Shown piece after piece: positions 1 through 7,874 of a DNA stretch of 13,189 nt (position 1 is its first letter; every line of letters starts with the position of its first letter). The DNA is from Planctomycetota bacterium. GTDB taxonomy: Bacteria; Planctomycetota; Planctomycetia; Pirellulales; Pirellulaceae. A model generated the notes under the pieces. That model was given only the letters and a program-made list of their open reading frames with translations. It was not told where the DNA came from and ran no database searches. The stretch is from assembly GCA_024274855.1 (NCBI GenBank), contig JAJSAJ010000561.1, positions 1 to 13,189 on the forward strand. The letters run 5' to 3'. Made by a program: the position numbers and the translations under genes.

Positions 1-833
1 ATCTACAAGACGCCAAAAACGTGGCCCTGGTCACAGTCATGGCCTATGTGCCGGCCCAAGGTGCTCGCCAGGGAGACGAACTCGATTGCGTTGTTAGTGC
101 CTTCAATGCGAAAAGCATTGCCGGCGGCACATTACTGCCGACGCCCATGTTGAGCCTGAAACGACCCTCGCGTCCTGGTGATGCCAAAGTCTATGCGTAT
201 GCCCACGGACGCATGCGATTGGAAGACACAAACCAGCCGACTACCGCCAATGTCTCAAGAGGCTGCAGGCTCGAATCCGATTTCCTGAACCCCTTCGTCA
301 AGGATAACACAATTACGCTGGTACTGAATAACAGCCATGCGGGATTCCCCGTCGCTCAAGATATCGAGGATCTGTTGAACCGCCAGCCGGATTTCATGGA
401 CAACCAGAAACAGAATGCAAAGCCTGTCGCTCAGGCCATCGATCAAGTCAACATTCGGGTACGAATCCCCGACAGCTATATCGACAACCCGGTTCTGTTC
501 GCATCTCTGCTGCTTCGCCAACGACTCTATACGGTTCCGACCGAGTCCCGTGTCGTTGTGAACGAACGGACCGGAGCGATTGCTATCAGCGCCGATGTCG
601 AGATTTCGCCGTTTGCTGTTACCCATAAAAACATTGTGATCGATATCGGCAACGGACAATTCGCAAGTCAGTTCGTCGATATCAATCCGCAAGGAGACGC
701 GGCGATCCCAAAACTCAAGTCCTTAATCAATGCACTCAACGCGCTTCGTGTACCATCAAAAGACGTTATCGAGATCATACGCGAATTGGAACGTGGCGGC
801 GCCATCCACGCACATGTGATCTACGAACAATAG
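1..833 (+). CDS. flgI: Flagellar P-ring protein FlgI, 5'-truncated by the window
   Basis: FlgI forms the periplasmic P-ring, the bushing around the rod in Gram-negative flagella. The open frame is already running at position 3 and ends at TAG 831-833, leaving about 276 residues; family members are about 365-370 aa, so the N-terminus and Sec signal peptide lie upstream. A GTG at 21 is internal and not the start. Family-like traits are the opening stretch of the type VTVMAYVPAQGARQGDELD followed by a GGTLLPTPM block (the family's GGTLL.TPL), and a C-terminal helix with an I-x-x-L-E-R-GGAI-x-A pattern. Two cysteines are visible (LDCVV and RGCRL). E. coli FlgI has an intramolecular disulfide, but the spacing here differs, so equivalence is uncertain. 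A probable terminator follows before flgJ. Confidence 0.93.
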   Translation, partial: LQDAKNVALVTVMAYVPAQGARQGDELDCVVSAFNAKSIAGGTLLPTPMLSLKRPSRPGDAKVYAYAHGRMRLEDTNQPTTANVSRGCRLESDFLNPFVKDNTITLVLNNSHAGFPVAQDIEDLLNRQPDFMDNQKQNAKPVAQAIDQVNIRVRIPDSYIDNPVLFASLLLRQRLYTVPTESRVVVNERTGAIAISADVEISPFAVTHKNIVIDIGNGQFASQFVDINPQGDAAIPKLKSLINALNALRVPSKDVIEIIRELERGGAIHAHVIYEQ

Positions 834-994
834 ACTTCAGAAGCAATCGGCTTCGGGCGAGGTGAAAGGTCAGCCGCACGAAGCTCGCAACTCAACGTGA
901 TTCGAGCAGTACGACGGACTCCTTGGCCGCTGACACCACACCAACTCGGGACATGGGGATACTCGACGTGACCTGCTCTCGTTCGCAATCTTAC

Positions 995-1030
995 AACGGG
1001 CTGTAACATGAACACGTCGCCCGTTTTTCT
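995..1030 (+). terminator. Probable intrinsic terminator between flgI and flgJ
   Basis: A 7-bp perfect stem, AACGGGC (995-1001) with GCCCGTT (1019-1025), has a 17-nt loop and runs directly into a T-rich tract (TTTTTCT, 1024-1030). It sits in the 233-bp gap between flgI and the flgJ-type gene, so it may end a basal-body (flgI-side) transcript. The loop is long, which weakens the call. No other feature was found in the rest of the gap. Confidence 0.55.
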
Positions 1031-1066
1031 ACAAAACCGTTTACTTGGACAAGACCCGACTCAACC

Positions 1067-1393
1067 ATGAACATTCAATCATTGCACACGCAACCGATTC
1101 CAACGGACCACTTGGCGCCCCCTCCACCGGTCCTGCCAAGTGATCCACGGGACGCCGAGGACAATCCCGAATTGCGAAAAGCATTTGATGACTTTGTCGG
1201 ACAAACTGTCTTCCAACAGATGCTGGCATCCATGCGCAAAACAGTCGGCAAGCCCGCGTATTTTCACGGCGGTCGCGCGGAAGAGATCTTCCAGGGCCAA
1301 TTGGACCAGGTACTAGCCGAGAAAATCAGCGACGCGTCCGCCAGTACGTTTACTGACCCCATGTACCAGTTATTTTCTTTGTCAAGGCGTTGA
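1067..1393 (+). CDS. flgJ: Rod-binding protein, FlgJ N-terminal-domain type
   Basis: A 108-aa protein matching the rod-binding domain of FlgJ, the rod cap or assembly scaffold that is exported to the periplasm. After a Pro-rich leader (residues 1-35, with APPPPVLP), residues about 38-103 carry the family pattern: FDDFVGQTVFQQMLASMRK, a short Gly/His loop, then GGRAEEIFQGQLDQVLAEKI. In enterobacteria FlgJ (about 313 aa) continues into a muramidase domain; here the protein stops after the rod-binding part, as in many other phyla, so peptidoglycan opening must come from another enzyme. There is no clear Shine-Dalgarno before the ATG. It lies 7 nt upstream of flgN and probably heads that operon. 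It contains no cysteine. Confidence 0.85.
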   Translation: MNIQSLHTQPIPTDHLAPPPPVLPSDPRDAEDNPELRKAFDDFVGQTVFQQMLASMRKTVGKPAYFHGGRAEEIFQGQLDQVLAEKISDASASTFTDPMYQLFSLSRR

Positions 1394-1400
1394 ACGAAAT

Positions 1401-1934
1401 ATGAATTCGACCATGGAATCCGAACGGACCAGTGCGAGTCATGCTCCGGTGGAGTCTCGCCTAGAGCAGGATCTTGCCTCGCTACTGGAAGATCTTGCCC
1501 AGATCCAACAGGAACTGTTGGACGTGCTGACCAAGAAACAAGACTTAATGGCCCATGGTGACATCCGGGGCATGAACCAGCTGCAGTCGCGCGAGCAGTC
1601 TCTGTGCACAGCGCTGCAGCGGTGTCAACAGCGTCGGACCAGCATGCTCGACCGAGCCAAGCACCGCGGCATGCCCGCAGCGAATCTGGGAAACCTAGCC
1701 AGTTCGCTCAACACGGGAAAACGAGGCGAATTAAAGAAGCAGGTATCCCAAGCGTCGACGCGTATGCAGTTATTACAGCACCAAAGCCTAGCCAATTGGG
1801 TACTGGCTCAGAAAGCGCTCCTTCATTTGTCCCAGATGCTGGAGATTATCGCGACCGGGGGCCGAGTCCAGCCGACATATGGAAAAGAAGCCAATGCAAA
1901 CGGGCGCGGCGCGCTCATGGACCAGGAAGTCTAA
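1401..1934 (+). CDS. flgN: FlgN-family export chaperone for FlgK/FlgL
   Basis: A 177-aa, largely helical cytoplasmic protein. FlgN binds the C-terminal regions of FlgK and FlgL and delivers them to the flagellar type III export gate. Residues about 20-85 form a heptad-rich Leu/Gln/Glu coiled coil (LEQDLASLLEDLAQIQQELL and on through a second helix), and residues about 120-150 form another helix ending in LHLSQMLEIIATGG followed by QPTYG. This is the usual FlgN_like layout, slightly longer than E. coli FlgN (138 aa). Position immediately upstream of flgK supports the call. Two possible starts exist, ATG 1401 and ATG 1413; I chose the first because it closely follows the flgJ stop, which suggests coupling. 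It has cysteines (QSLCTALQRC), unlike the exported proteins around it. Confidence 0.85.
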   Translation: MNSTMESERTSASHAPVESRLEQDLASLLEDLAQIQQELLDVLTKKQDLMAHGDIRGMNQLQSREQSLCTALQRCQQRRTSMLDRAKHRGMPAANLGNLASSLNTGKRGELKKQVSQASTRMQLLQHQSLANWVLAQKALLHLSQMLEIIATGGRVQPTYGKEANANGRGALMDQEV

Positions 1935-1943
1935 CGTGTACCC

Positions 1944-3641
1944 ATGACGCTACTATCGACTATCCAACTTGCCAAAAACGCCCTATTCACTTCTCAATTG
2001 GGCATCCAAGTTGCCTCAAACAACATTGCCAACGCCAATACGCCCGGTTATGTCCGGGAGAAGCTGGTAGTCTCCCCGGCACCAACCCAGAAGCTGGGGC
2101 GATTAACGTTGGGCAGTGGCGTGGAAGCGGAAGGGATCATTCGTCAGGTAGACCGGTTCCTGCAGCAGCGTCTTCGTTCTGCCACCAGCGACTTGGCGAG
2201 CGGTGAAGCGAGACAACAGACCTATGTTCAGCTGGAATCACTGCTTGGCGAGTTAAGTGACAACGACCTGAGCAGTGGTCTGAGCAGTTTCTTCAACAGC
2301 CTGAACGACGTGCTGAATCAACCGGAGACTCCATCGGTACGTAATCTGGCCACGTTACAGGGCAAGACTCTTTCCCAACAGATTCAGCATCTTGACAATC
2401 GCGTCAGGGACCTCCGAGGCGCGGTCAACGACCAGATCATCACGGCCGCATCCGAAGCGAACGAGTTGATTGAAAGTGTGGCCAAGTTAAATTCCCAAAT
2501 TATCCAGGTCGAGCAAGGTGGTGCCATCGTCAGCGAAGCGGTTGGACTTCGTGACAAACGCGACAAAGCGCTTCAGGACTTGGCTCAGCTGATTGACATC
2601 CAGGTTGACGAGCAGCCGTCGGGCGCGGTCAATGTATTTGTTGGCGGCGACTACCTTGTTTTCGATGGCATGACTCAAGAAATCAACACGGTCATGTATG
2701 CCGACCGCGACTTGACTGTTGTCGAATTGCGACTGTCTCATTCAGATGGTCAGCTGAACGCAACGTCTGGCAGGCTGGCGGGCTTGCTCACATCGCGTGA
2801 CGAGGTTCTAGGCCAATTCGCGGATCGTCTTGACACGTTAACACAAACGCTGATATTCGAGTTCAACAAGATCCACGCCGCAAGTCAGGGGTTGAGTGGA
2901 TACGATCAATTAACAAGCCAGTATACCGTGACGGACGCCGGTAACGCCGTGGATGATGCCGGGCTGCCGTTTACACCATCACACGGATCTTTTCAAGTTG
3001 AGATTTTGAATCGCGATTCGGGTCTGCGAGAAACGCACGACATCGTTGTTCAGTTGGACGGCCTTCCGGACGACACGACATTGGCCAGTTTGGCGGGCAA
3101 ACTGAATGCCATTGCCGGTCTTACTGCATCGATCACACATGATGGTCGGCTGAGTTTGCAGTCGGAGTCCTCCCAGTTCGAGTTCGGATTTGCCGCCGAT
3201 TCGAGTGGCGTATTGGCCGCATTGGGTATCAATACTTTCTTCACAGGCACGTCCGCGCACGACTTGGGCGTCAATCAGGACATTCAGGCCGATCCGAGCA
3301 AGCTGGCGTTCAGTCGAGATGGAATTGGCTTGGACACGCGTAACGGCGAGAAGCTGGCCAGTCTGCTGACCACCGCGTTGGAGAGCCGAGACGGGCTGTC
3401 ACTGGCGCAAGATCATGAACAATGGATGAGTGAAACAGCTCAGTCCTCTTCGCTTGCCCAAGCAATTACAGATGGTTTTCGAGCCTTCCAAACGACGTTG
3501 GAGGGTGAGCATCTTGGGCTAAGCGGCGTCAATCTGGATGAAGAGGCAGTCAACATGATCACCTACCAACGGACGTTTCAGGCAGCCGCTCGATTGATTA
3601 CGACTGTCAGTGAGATGCTTGATATCCTGGTCAATCTGTAG
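1944..3641 (+). CDS. flgK: Flagellar hook-associated protein 1, FlgK
   Basis: A 565-aa protein, close to the family norm (about 550), forming the first junction ring between hook and filament. Residues 5-40 are the basal-body-rod/axial helix with the signature SQLGIQVASNNIANANTPGY. Residues about 90-200 are the D1 helices. Residues about 345-430 hold a flagellin-IN-like beta domain (VEILNRDSG, then LDGLPDDTTLASLAGKLNAI, then SGVLAALGINTFFTGTSA, a stretch typical of FlgK). Residues about 525-565 are the C-terminal axial helix with SGVNLDEEAVNMITYQRTFQ and a LITTVSEMLDILVNL end. The start lies 9 nt after flgN. An AGGAAG (1924-1929) is 14 nt upstream of the ATG, too far to be a good ribosome site, so translational coupling is likely. 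There is no cysteine and a single Trp. Confidence 0.96.
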   Translation: MTLLSTIQLAKNALFTSQLGIQVASNNIANANTPGYVREKLVVSPAPTQKLGRLTLGSGVEAEGIIRQVDRFLQQRLRSATSDLASGEARQQTYVQLESLLGELSDNDLSSGLSSFFNSLNDVLNQPETPSVRNLATLQGKTLSQQIQHLDNRVRDLRGAVNDQIITAASEANELIESVAKLNSQIIQVEQGGAIVSEAVGLRDKRDKALQDLAQLIDIQVDEQPSGAVNVFVGGDYLVFDGMTQEINTVMYADRDLTVVELRLSHSDGQLNATSGRLAGLLTSRDEVLGQFADRLDTLTQTLIFEFNKIHAASQGLSGYDQLTSQYTVTDAGNAVDDAGLPFTPSHGSFQVEILNRDSGLRETHDIVVQLDGLPDDTTLASLAGKLNAIAGLTASITHDGRLSLQSESSQFEFGFAADSSGVLAALGINTFFTGTSAHDLGVNQDIQADPSKLAFSRDGIGLDTRNGEKLASLLTTALESRDGLSLAQDHEQWMSETAQSSSLAQAITDGFRAFQTTLEGEHLGLSGVNLDEEAVNMITYQRTFQAAARLITTVSEMLDILVNL

Positions 3642-3697
3642 GCGTCGCACCATCACCGCACCGTTGGACAGTCCCAGAACGAAACTGAGAACCTCCG

Positions 3698-3714
3698 CGG
3701 AAACACACCTTCCG
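3698..3714 (+). promoter_or_regulatory. Short hairpin in the flgK-flgL spacer
   Basis: CGGAA (3698-3702) can pair with TTCCG (3710-3714) around a 7-nt loop (ACACACC), ending 14 nt before the flgL ATG. No recognisable Shine-Dalgarno lies in the 87-nt spacer. The hairpin may shape translation initiation or an mRNA processing site, but a 5-bp stem can arise by chance. Confidence 0.25.
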
Positions 3715-3728
3715 GAACCGAGACTCCG

Positions 3729-6700
3729 ATGGCATCGATTTATCCAATACCGTCCGGGCGAAGCAGTGATGTGCTGCTGAGGACTCGTCTGCTAGCTCAG
3801 TTGCAATCGCAGCAGCAGCAGCTCTTGTTGACTCAACAGCAGGCTGCGACCGGACGGCGCGTTTTGGTACCAAGTCAGGATGTCTCAGCCGCAACGCGTT
3901 CGATGGCACTTCAGCGGTTACTTGAATCGAAACAACAGACTCAGACGAACCTCCACACAACTCAGTCCTACTTGGATGCCACCGACACGGCACTCTCCGG
4001 TGTCGCTACGCTGCTGGCAAACGTACGAGGATTGGCCATTCGAGCAGCTGACAGCACGACGAGCCAACTGGAACGTCAAGCACTTGGTGTCGAAGTCGAC
4101 GAAGCGATCAGCCAGATGCTGCGGATCGGCAACCAGAAGTTTCGCGATCGGTATCTCTTCGGCGGCTCGCAGACAGCTTCGCCGCCATTTGAAACCAGCA
4201 ACGGTAACATCGCTTATACGGGCAACGACCGAGTTTTACGTAGTTTCGCCGATATCGAGTTACTGCTGGAAACCAATGTGCCGGCACAAGACCTGTTCGG
4301 TGCCGTTTCCGCCGAAGTCAAAGGGATCGATCTCAACCCAACCGTGTCACCCACGACACGCCTGAGCGACTTGAATAATGGCCAGGGAGTCGCCTCCGGT
4401 GGATTTATCGTGTCCGATGGCACCTACACGAATATCGTCGATATCACCGGCGCTGAAACGCTGGGCGATGTTGCCCGCCTGATCCAAGCGAATCCGCCCG
4501 AAGGGCGTGAGCTATGGGTAACAATTACCGAAACGGGACTCCGAATTGAAATGGATTCGGCGGGCGGCGGAAGCCTCATCGTCCGAGACACTCTCGGCAG
4601 CACAACCGCCAGGGATTTAGGGATCGCCAGAAGCGCCGGCCGTGCGATCGACCCAATTGAAGGACTCCCGCTCAATCCGATCGTGCGGAAAACCACATTG
4701 CTCAGCGATATCCTGGGCACCGGCGCCCGCGCGCTGATTCGCTCGCCGGGCAGTGACAATGATATCGTGCTTCAAGCACGCAACAACGGCACGGCCCAGA
4801 ACGGATTTACGATCCAATTTGTCGATGATAATTTGCTTCAAGCGGCACCCGGCCTCTCGGCCGGCAACGAAAGGGCCGAACTGCATACGTCGGCCGTCGC
4901 AGCTCGTGCCGCGCTCCCATTGTCCGGCCAGAATAACGACCTGTTGCTGACTGCGACCACACCTGGCACTTCATGGAACAATATCAGTGTTCAGCTTGAA
5001 CCGGTCGCCGGTCTCGGCAATAACGCGATCGTCTCATTCCAACCAGACGACAATGTTCTGAACATACAGATTGACGCGGCAGATCAGACAGCGGTCGGAA
5101 CACTGATCAATGCGATCAACGCGACCGGGCTTTTTACAGCCGCGGCCGATCCATCGCAGGGAGAATCACTCGATTTGACCGAGCCGGTTCTGGCGATCGA
5201 CGCCGGAATGCGAGGCAACACAGGCAATAGCGGTGCAGCGGGGAACTCGATCCTTGTCTATCTCGAAGCCGGCCACTCAACAGCCAATGGTGTTGTTACT
5301 GCGATGGAAGGCAATCCGGAAATCGATGCTCTGTTCGAGGTCGGACTGAATAATCTCGATTCTTCGTCCGCCGCTCTGGCGGGCGCGAAACCAATCGACA
5401 TCAATGCTCACGCGACAACCGAAGGAGGGACCGGTATCGACTTGGATCAACAATCTGGTCTGGAAATCGTGAACAACGGCCAAACACATGTAATCGATCT
5501 CCAGGAAGCGAAAACGGTCGAAGATCTGCTTAATCTTCTGAACGGTTCTGATGCAATGGTCCTGGCCGAAATTAACGAAAAGCAAACGGGAATCAGCGTC
5601 CGATCGCGTCTGAGTGGCTCGGATTTCGCGATTGGCGAGCATGGTGGCTCGACCGCCAGTGATCTTGGCATCCGATCCCTCAATCGGGAAACCCGACTCA
5701 GCAGTCTGAACTACAGCCGGGGTATTCGAACGGCAGATGGCACTGACTTTGTCGTCCACCGAAATGACGGAGTGGACCTGGAGATCGATATCTCGGATGC
5801 ACAGACGCTGGGAGATGTGATCGACCTTATCAACAACCACCCAAATAATCAGAATCCCGATACCGCGATCGTAGCCGACCTGGCCGCCTTCGGCAACGGC
5901 ATTGAGTTGACCGACGATAACCCAACTGGAACCGATACGTTGAGTATCACGCGCGGGGGCAGCAGTTTCGCGGTATGGGACCTGGGACTGGTTCCGCAAG
6001 GTGAAGTGACAGGCAGTCGCACTGCCGAGACAACAGCACAGGCCGCTCTTGCCGATTTGGCAATGACGCCACCAAACCATCTGAATACTGCGATCACGCT
6101 CACTGCTAACCAGGCCGGTACGGGAATGAATAATGTTCAAATCGAGCTAATCAACAGCGCTGCAACCGGCGACCAAGCGCTCGTTTCGTTTGACACGTTG
6201 ACACGGACATTGACCATCGATGTCGACCCAACAGCAACCACGGCCAACACGGTTGTCACCGCACTTAACAACGCAGGCACCTTTCAAGCGACGTTGAATA
6301 GAACCGCCGATCCCAGTAACGATGGAACAGGGCAAATGGTCGACATCGGCATATTGACCGTGACCACCGGCGGCACCGCGGATCAGCTCAAAGGCCAGGA
6401 CATGCGGCCACTCGAGGCCCAAGGGATTTTCAATTCGCTACTTCGCTTACGCGATGCTATCAACGATGCTAATGTTGAGGACGTCCAACGCATCATCCAG
6501 CTGTTTGATCAAGACTTCGACCAATTGAACTTTGGACGAGCGGCACTGGGAGCGCGAGGACGCTCGGTCGACGCGATCCTGACACAGCAACAGGATGAGG
6601 ATGTGGCACTGCAAGCGACACTGTCGCAGGAAATCGACATCGACCTGACCAAGGCCATTACGGACTTAACCGCCCAACAAACGGCCTATCAAGCCACATT

Positions 6701-6749
6701 GCAGACGATGGCCGGCCTATTCCAACTGACACTGCTCGACTTCATTTGA
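3729..6749 (+). CDS. flgL: Oversized hook-filament junction protein, FlgL family (1006 aa)
   Basis: FlgL (HAP3) is the second junction ring, to which flagellin attaches; E. coli FlgL is 317 aa, so this protein is three times the usual size. The family parts are at the two ends. Residues 1-155 are the D0/D1 helices: Gln-rich coiled coil, ATGRRVLVPSQDVSAATRS (the family's STGKRVVNPSDDPIAA), and RYLFGGSQTASPPFE (like RYIFAGYKTETAPF). Residues about 896-1006 are the C-terminal helices (GIFNSLLRLRDAIN, then GARGRSVDAI, then AYQATLQTMAGLFQLTLLDF). Between them lie about 690 residues of repeated beta-type modules, described as a separate entry. There is no frameshift or stop. No cysteine was found in 1006 residues. 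No Shine-Dalgarno is apparent at ATG 3729, but this start gives the expected N-terminal length. Position after flgK supports FlgL rather than a second flagellin. Confidence 0.9.
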   Translation: MASIYPIPSGRSSDVLLRTRLLAQLQSQQQQLLLTQQQAATGRRVLVPSQDVSAATRSMALQRLLESKQQTQTNLHTTQSYLDATDTALSGVATLLANVRGLAIRAADSTTSQLERQALGVEVDEAISQMLRIGNQKFRDRYLFGGSQTASPPFETSNGNIAYTGNDRVLRSFADIELLLETNVPAQDLFGAVSAEVKGIDLNPTVSPTTRLSDLNNGQGVASGGFIVSDGTYTNIVDITGAETLGDVARLIQANPPEGRELWVTITETGLRIEMDSAGGGSLIVRDTLGSTTARDLGIARSAGRAIDPIEGLPLNPIVRKTTLLSDILGTGARALIRSPGSDNDIVLQARNNGTAQNGFTIQFVDDNLLQAAPGLSAGNERAELHTSAVAARAALPLSGQNNDLLLTATTPGTSWNNISVQLEPVAGLGNNAIVSFQPDDNVLNIQIDAADQTAVGTLINAINATGLFTAAADPSQGESLDLTEPVLAIDAGMRGNTGNSGAAGNSILVYLEAGHSTANGVVTAMEGNPEIDALFEVGLNNLDSSSAALAGAKPIDINAHATTEGGTGIDLDQQSGLEIVNNGQTHVIDLQEAKTVEDLLNLLNGSDAMVLAEINEKQTGISVRSRLSGSDFAIGEHGGSTASDLGIRSLNRETRLSSLNYSRGIRTADGTDFVVHRNDGVDLEIDISDAQTLGDVIDLINNHPNNQNPDTAIVADLAAFGNGIELTDDNPTGTDTLSITRGGSSFAVWDLGLVPQGEVTGSRTAETTAQAALADLAMTPPNHLNTAITLTANQAGTGMNNVQIELINSAATGDQALVSFDTLTRTLTIDVDPTATTANTVVTALNNAGTFQATLNRTADPSNDGTGQMVDIGILTVTTGGTADQLKGQDMRPLEAQGIFNSLLRLRDAINDANVEDVQRIIQLFDQDFDQLNFGRAALGARGRSVDAILTQQQDEDVALQATLSQEIDIDLTKAITDLTAQQTAYQATLQTMAGLFQLTLLDFI
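4353..6299 (+). repeat. Protein-level module repeats inside FlgL (two module types)
   Basis: Type A module, about 90 aa: residues 209-300, 566-650 and 655-755. The pattern is TRLSxLNxGxG near the start (clearest in the first and third copies), an I/V-D-I/L strand, TLGDVxxLIxxxP or TVEDLLNLLN, a G-I/L-x-I/V strand, and an ending T-A-x-DLGIx. This resembles the flagellin-IN motif. Type B module, about 70 aa: residues 398-472 and 784-857, plus a partial copy around 340-366. The pattern is L/I-T-A-x-x-x-G-x-x-x-NN-V/I-x-V/I-x-L, then A-x-V-S-F, then L-x-I-x-I-D, then a helix with INAINATG or VTALNNAG. DNA identity between copies looks low, so the duplications are old. Boundaries are approximate and drawn by eye. 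Confidence 0.7.
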
Positions 6750-6894
6750 ATATGGACGGAATCGATTTTGCGGGTTTTGCTGGCCAAGCATGTCTGCCAC
6801 GACCGATGATGACTATACGGCTAACGAGGCAATTTTTTCGCCCGCTCATCCTTGCGCGCTCCTTTGGCATGCCGCCATCGGCAGCCTCCTGGAC

Positions 6895-6899
6895 AAAGG
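6895..6899 (+). promoter_or_regulatory. Shine-Dalgarno deciding the fliW start
   Basis: AAAGG, 9 nt before ATG 6909. It fixes the start at 6909 rather than the in-frame TTG at 6852, whose Arg/Pro-rich extension matches nothing in FliW. A small hairpin, TGCCG-ccat-CGGCA (6870-6883), lies just upstream in the 159-nt flgL-fliW gap. The rest of that gap shows nothing recognisable. Confidence 0.7.
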
Positions 6900-6908
6900 C
6901 ATTTTGCT

Positions 6909-7349
6909 ATGCAACTGCACACCTCTCGATTTGGTACCCTGGCCGTCGAAACGGACGACATGCTCGATTTTCCCGATGGATTGATCGGCGTCGAAGATCG
7001 CCACCATTGGGTCCTGCTGGCCGATCCGAATAACAATGCTGTCGGATGGCTGCAATCTGCCGATCGACCCGATACGGCCATGGCAGTCGTTAGCCCACGC
7101 CGATTTGCCGACGGGTACCGGGTGCGCATCGGGAAACCGGATCTGGCCATCCTGGCTCTGGATAAGAACGATCGGCTCTACGCGCTCTGTGTCGCCACCA
7201 CTCACCATGGTCGCGTAACGATGAACCTTCGCGCGCCAATTCTGGTCAATCTTGACCGCCGCCTCGGGTGCCAAGTCATCACAAGCGATAACCAACCGAT
7301 ACAAGCGGAAATAGTCAAGCCTTCGTCCTATTTGCGCAAAAGCGCCTGA
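6909..7349 (+). CDS. fliW: Flagellar assembly factor FliW (CsrA antagonist)
   Basis: 146 aa, the normal FliW length. In Bacillus subtilis FliW binds unassembled flagellin or, when freed, binds CsrA and relieves repression of flagellin translation. Family traits here: TSRFGTL at the N-terminus, LDFPDGLIGVED (family FP.GL.GF), VGWLQSADRPDTAMAVVSP (family F.WLQS...P..AF.V..P), and a C-terminal TMNLRAPILVNLDRRLGCQV (family T.NL.AP..VN...R.G.Q). It is cytoplasmic and has two cysteines. The next gene is csrA, 198 nt downstream, and flagellin follows further on, so all three members of the FliW-CsrA-flagellin switch lie within about 4 kb. The start is set by the AAAGG ribosome site. Confidence 0.94.
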   Translation: MQLHTSRFGTLAVETDDMLDFPDGLIGVEDRHHWVLLADPNNNAVGWLQSADRPDTAMAVVSPRRFADGYRVRIGKPDLAILALDKNDRLYALCVATTHHGRVTMNLRAPILVNLDRRLGCQVITSDNQPIQAEIVKPSSYLRKSA

Positions 7350-7525
7350 TACAGTCGTTGCTGCCAGAAAAACAGCACCGATAGCGGGGTTGAGTGATTT
7401 TGGGCAACGTAGGCTACCGATAACTGGTTTAGCAGTCGGTAAGCTCAATCTCCCACCGAGTTGGCTCAAGCTGTCTGCACATTCCAATCCAGAATAGAAC
7501 TCACACCGTCGAATAACTGGACGGT

Positions 7526-7545
7526 TTGGCAGGCGAAGGAGCCAA
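7526..7545 (+). promoter_or_regulatory. Hairpin presenting the csrA Shine-Dalgarno; candidate CsrA site
   Basis: TTGGC (7526-7530) pairs perfectly with GCCAA (7541-7545). The 10-nt loop AGGCGAAGGA contains AAGGA, the core of the csrA ribosome site (AAGGAG 7536-7541, 6 nt before ATG 7548). A GGA in a hairpin loop preceded by A-N is the known CsrA target form, and occluding the Shine-Dalgarno is its classic mode of repression. A second GGA lies at 7519-7521, 19 nt upstream, within the spacing one CsrA dimer can bridge. This suggests negative autoregulation, as established for E. coli csrA. The stem is short, so this remains inference. Confidence 0.55.
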
Positions 7546-7547
7546 CG

Positions 7548-7763
7548 ATGCTCGTTTTGTCGAGACACCGCGACGAAAGTATCATGATCGGGGACGAGAT
7601 CGTCGTGACTATCGTGGACATCCGCGGCGACAAGGTCCGACTGGGAATTGATGCACCTCACGCTATTCCTGTACACCGTCAGGAAGTGTATGAGGCCATC
7701 CAGCGGGAAAACCGGAAAGCAGCCCAAATCCAGCCCTCGGACACGCAAGATCTCGGACGCTGA
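7548..7763 (+). CDS. csrA: Carbon storage / translational regulator CsrA
   Basis: 71 aa, a small RNA-binding protein acting as a domain-swapped dimer that blocks or stabilises target mRNAs at GGA hairpins. Key positions match E. coli CsrA: MLVLSR at 1-6 (Leu4, Arg6), IMIGDEI at 12-18, KVRLGIDAP at 29-37, and VHRQEVY at 42-48 with the RNA-contacting Arg44. Residue 9 is Asp where Gly is common (RDE for VGE). The C-terminal tail (about residues 58-71) is polar and variable. ATG 7548 is chosen over an in-frame upstream start at 7461 because it has AAGGAG 6 nt before it and yields the canonical MLVL N-terminus. It is paired with fliW upstream; flagellin is its expected target. Confidence 0.97.
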   Translation: MLVLSRHRDESIMIGDEIVVTIVDIRGDKVRLGIDAPHAIPVHRQEVYEAIQRENRKAAQIQPSDTQDLGR

Positions 7764-7874
7764 TATTCGGGTTCCAGAACGCAACCGGGTGGCACTGGCC
7801 GCACTCAAACGCGGCCCGACTTTGGGTCGCGCGAGTTCGATGACGCCAGAAACGGGCATGGCCGGTGCCACGAT

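Noticed and set aside
834..1066. Possible flgM (anti-sigma-28) gene in the flgI-flgJ gap
   Set aside because: I looked for a small gene here; the plus-strand frames are broken by stops (for example an 18-codon frame from 954), and nothing resembles FlgM.
1604..2206. 200-aa open frame on the plus strand overlapping flgN and flgK
   Set aside because: It is out of frame with two good genes and reads as low-complexity His/Ser/Arg-rich sequence.
5277..6140. 287-aa open frame on the minus strand inside flgL
   Set aside because: It is the mirror of the repetitive flgL coding sequence; its composition shows no domain.
6780..6800. TGGC...TGC motifs upstream of fliW (and again near 7462 before csrA) as sigma-54 promoters
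   Set aside because: The GG to GC spacing is 12 instead of the required 10 nt, and the consensus is otherwise poor.
7391..7422. ACCGATAA (7415-7422) as a sigma-28 -10 element before csrA
   Set aside because: It resembles GCCGATAA, but no TAAAG-like -35 element lies at the right distance.
7461..7547. Upstream extension of csrA by 29 residues
   Set aside because: It does not match CsrA, whose N-terminus is MLVLSR, and the AAGGAG site clearly serves ATG 7548.
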